A DNA stretch of 63,155 nt from Thermoproteota archaeon (GTDB taxonomy: Archaea > Thermoproteota > Thermoprotei_A > Sulfolobales > Ignicoccaceae). Numbering within the stretch: the stretch's first letter is position 1; the number at the start of each line of letters is the position of its first letter. Below are positions 7,719-15,916 of the stretch, piece after piece. Where the stretch lies: assembly GCA_013154085.1 (NCBI GenBank), contig JAADDE010000038.1:1-63155 (forward strand). Reading direction: 5' to 3'. Made by a program: the position numbers and the translations under genes. The notes beneath the pieces are model-generated. The model was not told the DNA's origin. It saw only the letters and a program-made list of their open reading frames with translations, and ran no database searches.

Positions 7719-9337
7719 CGGTCCATTTCTGCCACGCACGTGTCGAGCGATATGTAGAACGCCAAGAAGTCTTGCAGCAGTTGCCCCCTGCCCAAGTACT
7801 TCAAGCTCATGGTGTGCACGAACACCGGCGACCTCAAGTGAACCCTCCACGGCCTGGTCCTAGCCTTCGGATCGCTGGGGTTGGCCACCACGAGCACGCC
7901 GTTCTCCCCTCTGGCGCTGTCGTGGTAGCCGTAGGCCACCCCGGGCTTCCTCGGGAACGGAGGAGCCCTCCTCAAGTGCTGGCCCAGCTCCTGCTCCCCT
8001 CTCTCGGTCAGCTCCCTCAAGACCTGCCTTATTATCTTCAAGCTCTGCTTGATCTCCTCGAACCTCACCAGCATTCTGTCCAAGTTGTCGCCGACGCTCC
8101 CTATAGCTCCCTCGAACTCTATCCCGTCGTCGTAGCCCATGTAGGGCTTGTTCAGCCTCATGTCCCAAGCCACCCCGGAGGCCCTTAGGTTGGGCCCGCT
8201 CCATCCGTACTTTATCGCCTCGTCGGCGCTCACCTTCGCTACGCCCTCGGCCCTCATCGCTATGGTCGGGTTGTCGAGGGTGGTCTCTATGAGCCTCTCG
8301 AAGTGCTTCTTGAAGCGCGCTACAACCTTCTCGTAGACGTCCACGAAGTTCTTGGGGAAGTCCCTGGCGACGCCCCCCGGCCTTAAGTAGTTGAAGGTCA
8401 TCCTCTGACCCGTGAGCATCTCCAAGAGGTTTATGAACACCTCACGGTCCCTGACGGTCCACGCGAACGCCGTCAAGTGGTTCACGTTTTCCGCGAACGA
8501 GCCTATGTACAGCAGGTGGGACTGTATCCTGCTGAGCTCCGCGGAGAGGATACGAAGGAGCTGTCCTTTGCGGTCCACCTTGACATCCATGAGCTCTTCC
8601 AAGGCCAGCACGTACGGTATCTCCCACCCTATGGCGTCGACGTAGCACTGGCGGTCGAGCAGAGGTATTACCTTCGTGTAGTCCTTCTGCTCGAAGATCC
8701 ACTCAACCCCTCTGTGCACGTACCCGAGCCTCGGAATGAGGTCCTCTATCACCTCTCCCCTCAGGCCCAGCAGGAAGCCCACGGGGCCGTGGGTCGCCGG
8801 GTGCTGGGGGCCCACGTAGACGTAGGTCAAGTCTTCGTAGAGCCCCTCCTTCTCTTGGTCCGTGGCCTCTACGTTGGCCCAGTCCACCTTCGGCAGGTTC
8901 TTGTAGCCGCCGGAGTCCTTGAGCAGGGGGTAGCGGTCCTTGGGGAACAGCCTAGGGTCCTCGCTCAGGAGGACCTTCCTTATGCGCCCCCAGCGGTCGT
9001 AGTCCGGGTGGCCGGCGAAGTTTATGCCGAACATCTCGTAGGTCTCGTTCTCGTGCCACTCCACCCCGGGGTACAGCGGGGTCAGGCTCGGGAGCTCCCT
9101 TTTGTCTCTGTCCACCTTAGTTCCTAGGGCTACCGCTTGTGCATCCCTCAGCCGGTAGGCTAGGAAGAGCACCTGCACCTTCTTCTCCGCCGGCCAGTCC
9201 ACGGCTGTAAGCATGGTCGGGAAGAGGTAGCCTTGATCCTTGAGCCGGGCCGCGTTCTCGTACCAGTACTGGGGCTCGACCTCCACGTAGGTTACGCCGC
9301 TCCACTCCTTCCTCTCCAGCTCTCCCACGAACTTCAT
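7715..9337 (-). CDS. nuoCD: Complex I-like subunit C/D fusion
   Basis: A 540-residue fusion of the 30 kDa subunit (NuoC; residues about 1-150, with the YEMFGINFAGHPD signature) and the 49 kDa subunit (NuoD; from about 160, starting YVGPQHPATHGPVGF). The His of HPATHG and the Tyr of QCYVDAIGWE align with quinone-site residues of NuoD. The CxxC pairs that bind NiFe in hydrogenases are absent: the first site reads LDRQCYVDA and the last LDTCVAEMDR. It is therefore an electron-input/quinone module protein, not a hydrogenase. Last gene of the nuo run, overlapping nuoB by 4 bases. Confidence 0.93.
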   Translation of the reverse strand: MKFVGELERKEWSGVTYVEVEPQYWYENAARLKDQGYLFPTMLTAVDWPAEKKVQVLFLAYRLRDAQAVALGTKVDRDKRELPSLTPLYPGVEWHENETYEMFGINFAGHPDYDRWGRIRKVLLSEDPRLFPKDRYPLLKDSGGYKNLPKVDWANVEATDQEKEGLYEDLTYVYVGPQHPATHGPVGFLLGLRGEVIEDLIPRLGYVHRGVEWIFEQKDYTKVIPLLDRQCYVDAIGWEIPYVLALEELMDVKVDRKGQLLRILSAELSRIQSHLLYIGSFAENVNHLTAFAWTVRDREVFINLLEMLTGQRMTFNYLRPGGVARDFPKNFVDVYEKVVARFKKHFERLIETTLDNPTIAMRAEGVAKVSADEAIKYGWSGPNLRASGVAWDMRLNKPYMGYDDGIEFEGAIGSVGDNLDRMLVRFEEIKQSLKIIRQVLRELTERGEQELGQHLRRAPPFPRKPGVAYGYHDSARGENGVLVVANPSDPKARTRPWRVHLRSPVFVHTMSLKYLGRGQLLQDFLAFYISLDTCVAEMDR

Positions 9338-9948
9338 TTCTTCTCACCCGCCTTGCGGTTGTCGTAGGCGTAGCGCATCATGGGATCAACTATCTTCTTT
9401 TTAGAGCCCTCCTCGTCGTGGAGGTAGTAGCGCGTGAGCGGGGCCTTCGCGAGGTCCCCGCCGTGTATCTTCTCCTCGAGCTTGAGGATTGCCCTTATCA
9501 GGCCCTCGGGCCTCGGCGGGCACCCGGCCAAGTTCACCACGTGTACGTCCTTCCGGTACTCCTCCGGAAGGCTCTCTATGAGCTCGTGGATCCCCTTCAG
9601 CACGTACTCGCTCTCCCACCAAGGCCCCCCGTTCATGGCGCACTCTCCCATCACTATTACGAACCTGGGGCCTGGGGTCTGCATGAAGAGCCTCCTCATC
9701 CTCTCTGCCATCTTCCGGTTCACGGGACCGTTGACCAAGATCACGTCGACCTGCCTCGGGGTCGCCCTAGCCAGCACGCCTATCCTCTCGAAGTCGTGGA
9801 AGGCGAAGCCAGCTTGCATGAGCTCTATGGAGCAGCACATTATTCCGAGGTGGAGCAGCCACAAGCTGTTCCTCCGGGCCCACTTGACGGCCTCGTTCAC
9901 GGGCTTGGCCTTTTTAATCAGATTCCTGTTAACCCTCTTGAACATCAT
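9334..9948 (-). CDS. nuoB: Complex I-like subunit B (N2 cluster)
   Basis: A 204-residue 20 kDa subunit carrying the terminal [4Fe-4S] cluster N2 that hands electrons to quinone. The four ligands are visible: tandem Cys at residues 38-39 (GIMCCSIELM), Cys103 (GECAMNGG) and Cys143 (AGCPPRPEG). Start is the ATG pair at 9943-9948, overlapping the end of nuoA, with a GGTGG ribosome-binding sequence just before it. An open frame extends upstream but runs through nuoA in another frame. The family has a C-terminal tail of variable length, here Lys-rich. Confidence 0.94.
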   Translation of the reverse strand: MMFKRVNRNLIKKAKPVNEAVKWARRNSLWLLHLGIMCCSIELMQAGFAFHDFERIGVLARATPRQVDVILVNGPVNRKMAERMRRLFMQTPGPRFVIVMGECAMNGGPWWESEYVLKGIHELIESLPEEYRKDVHVVNLAGCPPRPEGLIRAILKLEEKIHGGDLAKAPLTRYYLHDEEGSKKKIVDPMMRYAYDNRKAGEKK

Positions 9949-10313
9949 CCCACCCACCTCATTATGCCTATCTTCCTCAGCCACACTATCCCGACCGCCA
10001 GAGCGAAGTAGAGGAGCGCCAGCCCCACCAGCGCGTTCGGCGTCGGCTTGCCCGCCGCTGCTAGGGCCAGTATTCCGGCCACCTCGGCGACGAAGAACGC
10101 CACCAAGTACGGGTAGAAGTTTACCGTATAGCGGACCTTCAAGGGGTCGCCTATGGTGAGCTCGCCGCACTCGTAGGCTTCGTACTTGTCGGGGTGCGGA
10201 GGGGTCTTGTCCTCCAGAAGCTTGTTTATCACCAGCGAGCCGGCCTCCACTACCGCGCCCACCGCGGCCGCCACGGCCACGGCTGTGAACACCACAGCTC
10301 CGGGCTCAATCAT
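9945..10313 (-). CDS. nuoA: Complex I-like subunit A
   Basis: A small membrane subunit of the proton- or sodium-pumping arm, 122 residues with three hydrophobic segments (about 5-27, 68-88 and 92-113). The YECGE motif with the conserved Cys in the first loop is the NuoA/ND3 signature, and the loop following it (DPLKVRYTVNFYPYLVAF) also fits. ATG start overlaps the nuoM stop; the stop overlaps the nuoB start. Translational coupling along the operon is likely. Confidence 0.9.
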   Translation of the reverse strand: MIEPGAVVFTAVAVAAAVGAVVEAGSLVINKLLEDKTPPHPDKYEAYECGELTIGDPLKVRYTVNFYPYLVAFFVAEVAGILALAAAGKPTPNALVGLALLYFALAVGIVWLRKIGIMRWVG

Positions 10314-11800
10314 CCTATCACCCCTGCCATGAGGACCGGTACTTGAGTTATGGCCTTGTGAAGCGGTCCCATCACCAGAGCCGGCACCACTCCTATTATG
10401 ATGCTTATTGCCAGCAGGTAAAGTATCGGAGCTATGTGGTAGAGGCTGACGTCCTTAACCTCTATAGGAGGCCTCGTGAAGAGCATCCTCTGGGCGTCCC
10501 ACACGAGGTAGCCCGTCACGGTGGCTATTGCTATGAGCAGCAGAGCCAGCACGAAGGGCCCTAGAGCGTTGTACTTGGCCATGCCGGCTGCAGAGGCAAC
10601 CAGGCTCAGCTCAGCCGGGTAACCGCTGGTGCCGGGTAAGCCGAAGCCGGCGAATATCGCTATCATTATCACCGTGCTGAGCACAGGAGCTACGAACGCC
10701 AGCCCCCTAATCATCGGTATCTTCCTGGTGTGGCAGTAGTGCTTTATCACGCCGCTCAAGAGGAAGAGGGCCCCCACCACGAAGCTGTGCGATATCATTT
10801 CGAACACCGCCCCTATGAAGCCCAGCAGAGCCGCCTCCCGGAGGCCCATTGCCCATATAGCCGCGCCTATCGTGCTCATGCTCATGTGAGTTATGCTGGT
10901 GTATGCAACAACCCTCTTGAAGTCTTCCTGCGCTATTGCGACGGTAGAGGCGTAGACTGCCGCTAGGGCAGCCCAAGCGGCTATGAACGGCAGAGCGCCC
11001 ATCAGCACGTAGGGCGTCATGCCGAGCGTTATCCTTATGAACGCGTAGCCGCCCATCTTGAGCATCAGGCTCGCCAGTATCACCGAGCTGGGGCTCGGGG
11101 CCTCCACGTGGGCTGCGGGGAGCCACGTGTGGAACGGCGGGACCGGCATCTTGATGAAGAACGATAGGAGCGTCAGCCAAGCGAAGGCTGCCTTCACCCA
11201 GTCCGGCGCCACCGCCATGGAGGCGGCGAACTGGGTGAAGTCGAAGGTCTGAGAGCCGTAGAGCCAGCCCAGCGCTATGGCGACCAGTAGCATTAGGCCT
11301 CCCACTTGGGTGTACACGAAGAACTTGTACGCTGCGTAGACCCTCCTCTCGCCGCCCCAGTAGAGTATGTGGACGAACATAGGCAACAACGTGAACTCCC
11401 AGAATAGGTAGAACCAGAAGAGGTTCCACGCTGCGAAGACCCCGATGAGCGCCGCCTCCGACGCCAGCATCAGCGCTAAGTAGAGCTTGGCCCTCTCGCC
11501 TATCTCCCAGCTGGCCGCCCACGCGACGGCTATGAAGACCAGCGCCGTTATGGCCAAGAACAATGAGCTCAGCGCGTCAACCCTAAAGGTCAAGTCGGCC
11601 CCTATGGCGTGGAGTCCCGGGAGCACGTAGTTCTCGTAGTGTATCTTCCCTTTGGCTCCAACAATTATCGGCTTGGCCAGCAACAGCGCTATCACGACAG
11701 TTACTATTATTGCGAAGCTCCTCGCCTTCTTTTCGTCAATTAGCATAACGGCCACGGAGGCCAGAGCCGCTACCAATATGGATATTAACACCTCACTCAT
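10310..11800 (-). CDS. nuoM: Complex I-like antiporter subunit M
   Basis: A 496-residue membrane protein of the Mrp/complex I antiporter-like family, with about 14 hydrophobic segments. Conserved features include the Glu of LFWEFTLLPMFV, the Lys of KFFVYTQVGGLM, the PFHTWLPAAHVEAPSPSSV signature and KRVVAYTSITHMS. This matches subunit M (ND4), one of the ion-channel subunits. ATG start at 11800, 3 bases after the upstream nuoL stop. Subunit N is not in the window, so an N/M distinction rests on the HTWLPAAH/EFTLLPMF motifs and length. Confidence 0.88.
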   Translation of the reverse strand: MSEVLISILVAALASVAVMLIDEKKARSFAIIVTVVIALLLAKPIIVGAKGKIHYENYVLPGLHAIGADLTFRVDALSSLFLAITALVFIAVAWAASWEIGERAKLYLALMLASEAALIGVFAAWNLFWFYLFWEFTLLPMFVHILYWGGERRVYAAYKFFVYTQVGGLMLLVAIALGWLYGSQTFDFTQFAASMAVAPDWVKAAFAWLTLLSFFIKMPVPPFHTWLPAAHVEAPSPSSVILASLMLKMGGYAFIRITLGMTPYVLMGALPFIAAWAALAAVYASTVAIAQEDFKRVVAYTSITHMSMSTIGAAIWAMGLREAALLGFIGAVFEMISHSFVVGALFLLSGVIKHYCHTRKIPMIRGLAFVAPVLSTVIMIAIFAGFGLPGTSGYPAELSLVASAAGMAKYNALGPFVLALLLIAIATVTGYLVWDAQRMLFTRPPIEVKDVSLYHIAPILYLLAISIIIGVVPALVMGPLHKAITQVPVLMAGVIG

Positions 11801-11803
11801 GGC

Positions 11804-13834
11804 TCACCACCCCACGCCAAATAGCAATATCAGCGTGACAAACATCAATATTGTCAATCCCGCCGCGGAGAGTGCTAGGTAGAGGTTTATATCGCCCTTC
11901 TGTAATTCTAGCAACTTCCTTCCGAGGCGCTCCATTAGACGCGCGAACCCGTCCACCAGCTTCACATCTAAGTATTCCTCGTCCGCTAGGCGCACGCTCA
12001 CCGCCCAGACCCAAGCGTAGGCCCTTCCGACGGCGAAGGCGCTGCTCACCAAGAAGGCCGTGTATGCCCTCTCTATTCCGTCAACTGCTTTGGACAGCAC
12101 GTAGGCCCAGAAGTTCGCGACGGCGTGGAAGAGCTCGTGGAACCAGAACTCCTTGTACAGCGGGTACCAGATCTTTCTGATTATTCCTCCCCTCTCCACC
12201 ACGCCTGCAATCAAGTAGTAGAGGATGGGCGTCACGAACCCTATTACGGCCAGCGTGAGGGCTATGTTGCCCAAAGGCAGCTCGTACTTGGGCAGGCCGT
12301 GCTCGGGATGTATGACCTTCTTCAGCGAGGTAACTATCACCGGTCCGGAGACCAGCACTATGAGCGCCAGCACCCCCATCGCGAACTTCATGGCTGAGCC
12401 GGCGTCGTGGACGTGGCCCTTCCACCTAGGCCTGCCGAGGAACGTTAGGTAGAGCATCCTTCCGCTGTAGAACCCGGTGAGGCCAGCGGCGAGGGTGAGC
12501 AACAAGCCGGCCAGCAGCGCGTGGGGCACCTCGCTGTATAGGGCGCTCTCTATTATGAGCTCCTTGGACCACCAGCCGGAGAAGGGCGGCACTCCTATCA
12601 AGCTCAGAAGCGCTATAAGCGTGACAGCAAAGGTGAACCTCATGTACTTCCAGAGGCCTCCCATGTTGAACATGTCCCTAGCCTTGTAGGGGTGGTGGAG
12701 CACGTGCTCCAGCGAGTGTATGACGGCTCCGGCGCCGAGGAAGAGGAGCGCCTTGAAGAAGGCGTGAACGTAGAGGTGCGCCACGCCGGCAAGCAAGCTC
12801 CCGAGGCCCAGCGCGGCGAACATGTAGCCCAGCTGGCTCATTGTGGAGAACGCTATTACCTTCTTTATGTCCCTCGCAGCGGCGCCGAAGAGGCCGGCTA
12901 TGAAGGCCGTGACGGCGCCGACTACCGCTATCAGATCCATGAGTGCTAAGTTGTACACTATGAATTCCTGGTAGAGCGGGAACAGCCTGGCGACGAGGTA
13001 GGCCCCCGCAGCCACCATGGTTGCTGAGTGGAGGACCGCAGAGACGGTGGTGGGCCCCTCCATCGCGTCGGAGAGCCACGGCCAGAAGGGCACCTGCGCA
13101 CTCTTGCCGAACGCGCCTACCGTTATGCCGAAGAGTATAGCAGTGAGCGCTAAGGCGCCCAGCCACTTCTGGAACTGGAGCTCTTGTGAGTGCTGGAGCG
13201 CCAGTATGTCGCCGGTCCCGGCCAGGGCTATCAGCGCGCCGAGGCCCGCGAGGAAGAAGAGGTCCGCAACCCTAGTTACGAGTATTGCCTTCCTACCGGC
13301 CCTAACCGCGTTGGGCCCTATGATCTCGTCGTACCAGTAGTAGGAGATCAGGAGGAAGCTCGCCGCTCCCACGAGCTCCCAGAACAGCATTATGAGGATT
13401 ATGTTCCCAGAGAGCACTATACCCTCCATTGAAGCGAGGAACAATAACATCTCGCTGTAGTACCTATTGGGCCCTCGAGCGCCCTTCATGTAGTCCCAGC
13501 TGTAAATTAAGTCCAAGAACGTTATCAATGCTACAACGAAAGCCATAACACTCGAAATGGTATCAATGAGGAGCGAGAAGTAATTCGCTTCTCCGGGGAG
13601 GGGGTACCAAGGGTAGTAGTTTATGAGGTACTTGTTGCCGAAGCCGTACGCCATTAGGTAGATAGTTGCGAAGGTTACTGCTCCGCCGACGGCTACGGCC
13701 AGCCCCCACTCCCACCAGTCCTCCCTATCCCCCGCCCACGAGGGCCTGAAGCGGATCTTCTTCTTGTACAATGGGCTGAGAAGTACTATTATGCTGAATA
13801 TGAGCGGGAGGGCTATTGGGAGCGGGGCGAGCAC
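11804..13834 (-). CDS. nuoL: Complex I-like antiporter subunit L
   Basis: The largest membrane subunit (ND5-like), about 676 residues from the start chosen here. Visible signatures are LLFWELVGAASFLLISYYW, FGKSAQVPFWPWLSDAMEGPT, HSATMVAAGAYLV, KKVIAFSTMSQLGYM and a long C-terminal lateral helix region. I chose GTG 13834, which gives a normal hydrophobic N-terminus (MLAPLPIALPLIF) and lies 2 bases after the stop of a small upstream ORF. A longer frame from GTG 13909 adds 25 residues of weaker coding character. First large gene of the nuo run. Confidence 0.88.
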   Translation of the reverse strand: MLAPLPIALPLIFSIIVLLSPLYKKKIRFRPSWAGDREDWWEWGLAVAVGGAVTFATIYLMAYGFGNKYLINYYPWYPLPGEANYFSLLIDTISSVMAFVVALITFLDLIYSWDYMKGARGPNRYYSEMLLFLASMEGIVLSGNIILIMLFWELVGAASFLLISYYWYDEIIGPNAVRAGRKAILVTRVADLFFLAGLGALIALAGTGDILALQHSQELQFQKWLGALALTAILFGITVGAFGKSAQVPFWPWLSDAMEGPTTVSAVLHSATMVAAGAYLVARLFPLYQEFIVYNLALMDLIAVVGAVTAFIAGLFGAAARDIKKVIAFSTMSQLGYMFAALGLGSLLAGVAHLYVHAFFKALLFLGAGAVIHSLEHVLHHPYKARDMFNMGGLWKYMRFTFAVTLIALLSLIGVPPFSGWWSKELIIESALYSEVPHALLAGLLLTLAAGLTGFYSGRMLYLTFLGRPRWKGHVHDAGSAMKFAMGVLALIVLVSGPVIVTSLKKVIHPEHGLPKYELPLGNIALTLAVIGFVTPILYYLIAGVVERGGIIRKIWYPLYKEFWFHELFHAVANFWAYVLSKAVDGIERAYTAFLVSSAFAVGRAYAWVWAVSVRLADEEYLDVKLVDGFARLMERLGRKLLELQKGDINLYLALSAAGLTILMFVTLILLFGVGW

Positions 13835-13836
13835 CT

Positions 13837-13956
13837 TCAGCGCCAGGGGCGCCTCGGGTACGTGCTGGACCGCTCCATGAACCGCTCCGTGAACGGCGGG
13901 CGCTTCCACTCTTCGGACACCGGAGTGGGAGGGAGCAGGGTCTTGATAAAGGTCAT
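13837..13956 (-). CDS. Possible 39-residue ORF upstream of nuoL
   Basis: ATG at 13954-13956, 11 bases after the riboflavin kinase stop; TGA at 13837-13839, two bases before the chosen nuoL GTG. The peptide begins MTFIKTLLPPTPVSEEW and is Pro/Arg-rich towards the end. Only about 4 of 39 codons end in A or T, which matches real genes here and is better than the overlapping nuoL N-terminal extension frame. I recognise no family. It could be a leader peptide, a small complex I accessory protein or chance. Confidence 0.35.
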   Translation of the reverse strand: MTFIKTLLPPTPVSEEWKRPPFTERFMERSSTYPRRPWR

Positions 13957-13967
13957 CTATTGGGAGA

Positions 13968-14504
13968 TTAGTACACCATTACCTCCACCACGTCGCCGTC
14001 CTTCAGACCGAGCTCCCTCCTCAGCTCATAGGGAGAAATAACCTCTATTATTTCTGGAGGGTGGTGGGTCTTCACCGGTATGATTAGGGCCGCCTCCAGC
14101 CCCCTGACCCTCGCCGGGTAGGCCAGCACCTCTCCAAACTTCTTGCCATCCATGGTAAAGCCCTTGAGCACTATGGGCTTGCGGAAGGTCAGGAGGGACT
14201 TCGCCTCCGCCGAAGGGGGGTCCAAGAGCACGTTCAGCGTGCCCGGGTACGGGTCGAAGCCCAGCTTCTCCCTCACCTGCCTCCGGTAGCCCTCCAAAGA
14301 GAGGTAGTACCTCCCCTCCCCGTCTCCGCTGACCACCTTGCCCTTGAGGAATATAGGCTTGGTCATTAACTGCTGCAGCACCTCCCTCCCCTTGGGCGTG
14401 AGCTCCTTCCCAGACACCAGCCCCAGGGACCTCAGCTTCTTCAAGTCCTCCTCCAAGGCCTTGCACGGTTCTCCGTTGAGGAGGTAGTAGAGAGCCGCCA
14501 GCAA
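13968..14504 (-). CDS. ribK: CTP-dependent riboflavin kinase
   Basis: Archaeal enzyme that makes FMN from riboflavin with CTP. The 178 residues have an N-terminal winged-helix-like segment (about 1-45, ending TPKGREVLQQL) followed by the DUF120/RibK barrel: GEGRYYLSLEGY, GFDPYPGTLNVLLD (substrate loop), KTHHPPEIIEVISPYELR and LKDGDVVEV at the end. TTG start at 14504 with GGAAGGG just before; no other start exists between it and an upstream in-frame TAG. It lies first in the minus-strand run leading into nuoL, which fits flavin supply but may be coincidence. Confidence 0.88.
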   Translation of the reverse strand: MLAALYYLLNGEPCKALEEDLKKLRSLGLVSGKELTPKGREVLQQLMTKPIFLKGKVVSGDGEGRYYLSLEGYRRQVREKLGFDPYPGTLNVLLDPPSAEAKSLLTFRKPIVLKGFTMDGKKFGEVLAYPARVRGLEAALIIPVKTHHPPEIIEVISPYELRRELGLKDGDVVEVMVY

Positions 14505-15861
14505 CTTCCCTTCCGGGGCGCGTTGGGGTCCTACCTTCTAAAGCTCCCTCGGTCATACCCGTTAACGCTCCGTATCCATTTAATATCGCCGGTCCGTTCG
14601 GTTCCGTAGGAGGGGGAAGCGATGGTCTACTTGCCGGCGGCAGCCGTTGCCGGGGCCACGTTCTTGCTTGTGCTGTGGCTTCTGCTGTTCTCGCCGGTGT
14701 CCCCGGTGCTGAGGACTGTAATGAACGTGCTGACGGACCCGCTGTCTGCGCTGGCGTCCACAATTGTGGCGGCTGGGGTTGCGTACTACGTGGTGGTATA
14801 CGTCCTTCAGCTATCGCTGTTCGTGTGAGGGGTGGTGAGCCGTGGCCGTGAACTTGGTTGCTGCTATAATATTCTTGATAATATTCGTGGTAGCCTACAG
14901 CGCCACCAAATGGATAATGCAGAACGTCGCCGCCCCGCTGCTGATAGCCGGCGCCGCCGCCTACTACGCCTACCTCGTGGCCTTGAGCGTGCTGGCGTGA
15001 GAAGGCTGAGAGGTACTGCTGCTGCACGTCGTCGACCAAGAGGTGGAGGTAAATCTGAGTAGTTTTTATGTCGCTGTGGCCCAACAGCCTCTGCACCGCG
15101 GGGAGGCTCATGCCCCTCCTCAGCGCCTCCGTGGCGAAGGTGTGCCTCAGCACGTGGGGGTGGAGCCTCTCCTCCGGGAGCCCGGCCTTCCTCGCGAGCC
15201 TCTTGAGCCTCTTGTACAGCGCTTGGTAGCTCATGGGCAGAACCCTTCCGGAGCCGGCCACCAGCGGCCAAGCCCTCCTCAAGGCCTCCTCCGTGAGGGG
15301 GCCGTAGAACACTATCCTTTCCTTACCGTACTTTCCTCTGACCCTTATCCTCCTTCTGCGGAAGTCCACGTCCTCCAGCTTAACGCTCAGCGCCTCCGAG
15401 GCCCGGAGCCCGGTCTCTAAGAGCAAGCTGACTATCAAGAAGTCGACCGGATCCTCGTAGGCCGCTTGGAGGAGCGCCGCCACCTCCTCCGGCCTCAGCG
15501 CCTCCACCACGTCCCTCCGCGGCTTGGGGACCGCTGGAAGGCCGTCCAAGCCGAGCCACTTCAAGAAGTTCCTAACGAAGAGGCTGTAGTAGTGAAGGGT
15601 GGTCTGCTGGGCCCTCTTGTCTTTCTTGACGCTCCTCGGGAAGCCCTCCTTCATCCTCTTTCTGACCCACTTCATATAGTCGTCGTAAGTTACCTCAGAT
15701 ATTTTCTTGTCTCCGACGACCTCCAAGAAGTCCTTGAGGGCTGAGCGGTAGCTCTTGAGGGTCTTAGGGTTTGCGCCGGAGACCTCCAAGAACGAGAGGA
15801 ACTCCTCCGCCGCCTCCCTCAAGCCCGACTCCGGCGGCGGCTTGTACGGCGGGACGCGCAT
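14026..15861 (-). CDS. xerA: XerA-type tyrosine recombinase with missing stop
   Basis: Residues 1 to about 283 are a complete archaeal XerA/XerC-like recombinase, which resolves chromosome dimers at dif. The catalytic set is intact: Arg153 (TGLRASEAL), Lys180, His236 and Arg239 (HPHVLRHTF), His262 (LGHSDIKTTQ) and Tyr271. Homologues end soon after this, about position 15005 here. Instead the frame stays open for over 320 more codons of low-complexity, Pro/Arg/Gly-rich sequence, antisense to two small membrane genes and out of frame over ribK, to 14026. The extension looks like shadow sequence; a lost stop or a one-base error is the likely cause. ATG start. Confidence 0.75.
   Translation of the reverse strand: MRVPPYKPPPESGLREAAEEFLSFLEVSGANPKTLKSYRSALKDFLEVVGDKKISEVTYDDYMKWVRKRMKEGFPRSVKKDKRAQQTTLHYYSLFVRNFLKWLGLDGLPAVPKPRRDVVEALRPEEVAALLQAAYEDPVDFLIVSLLLETGLRASEALSVKLEDVDFRRRRIRVRGKYGKERIVFYGPLTEEALRRAWPLVAGSGRVLPMSYQALYKRLKRLARKAGLPEERLHPHVLRHTFATEALRRGMSLPAVQRLLGHSDIKTTQIYLHLLVDDVQQQYLSAFSRQHAQGHEVGVVGGGAGYQQRGGDVLHYPFGGAVGYHEYYQEYYSSNQVHGHGSPPLTRTAIAEGRIPPRSTQPQPPQLWTPAQTAGPSARSLQSSAPGTPARTAEATAQARTWPRQRLPPASRPSLPPPTEPNGPAILNGYGALTGMTEGALEGRTPTRPGREVAGGSLLPPQRRTVQGLGGGLEEAEVPGAGVWEGAHAQGEGGAAAVNDQAYIPQGQGGQRRRGGEVLPLFGGLPEAGEGEAGLRPVPGHAERALGPPFGGGEVPPDLPQAHSAQGLYHGWQEVWRGAGLPGEGQGAGGGPNHTGEDPPPSRNNRGYFSL
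14579..14586 (+). promoter_or_regulatory. TATA box for small membrane protein genes
   Basis: TTTAATAT lies 36-43 bases before the ATG at 14622. A transcript starting about 26 bases downstream would include the GGAGGGGG ribosome-binding sequence before the ATG. The surrounding sequence is otherwise G+C-rich, so the box stands out. Confidence 0.55.
14622..14828 (+). CDS. Small two-helix membrane protein
   Basis: A 68-residue protein with two hydrophobic helices, about residues 3-25 and 43-66, joined by a short loop containing SPVSPVLRTVMNVLTDP. It has a good TATA box, a strong GGAGGGGG ribosome-binding site and an ATG start, so expression is plausible. The second tiny membrane gene follows 13 bases later and looks similar in design. 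I recognise no family. The minus-strand recombinase frame runs antisense through it. Confidence 0.6.
   Translation: MVYLPAAAVAGATFLLVLWLLLFSPVSPVLRTVMNVLTDPLSALASTIVAAGVAYYVVVYVLQLSLFV
14842..15000 (+). CDS. Second small two-helix membrane protein (52 aa)
   Basis: GTG at 14842, preceded by GAGGGGTGGTG, opens a 52-residue frame ending at TGA 14998-15000. An in-frame TGA lies just upstream, so this is the first usable start. The peptide is almost entirely hydrophobic: helix one about residues 4-19, a short polar turn with SATKW, helix two about residues 29-50. It follows the 68-residue membrane protein by 13 bases and is probably co-translated with it. Function unknown; the pair could form a small membrane complex. 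It ends exactly where the convergent recombinase should end. Confidence 0.6.
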   Translation: MAVNLVAAIIFLIIFVVAYSATKWIMQNVAAPLLIAGAAAYYAYLVALSVLA

Positions 15862-15916
15862 TCCTCTGAGCCCGCTAGCGTTTTAGGCCCTCCAAATCCT
15901 TATTAGGGGAGGCGCT

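Noticed and set aside
7715-9337. NiFe hydrogenase large subunit
   Set aside because: Both CxxC metal sites are missing and the quinone-site His and Tyr of subunit D are present.
13835-13909. 25-residue N-terminal extension of nuoL from GTG 13909
   Set aside because: Repetitive HGAVHGAVQH sequence with poorer codon character; a start at 13834 gives a normal first helix. Not excluded fully.
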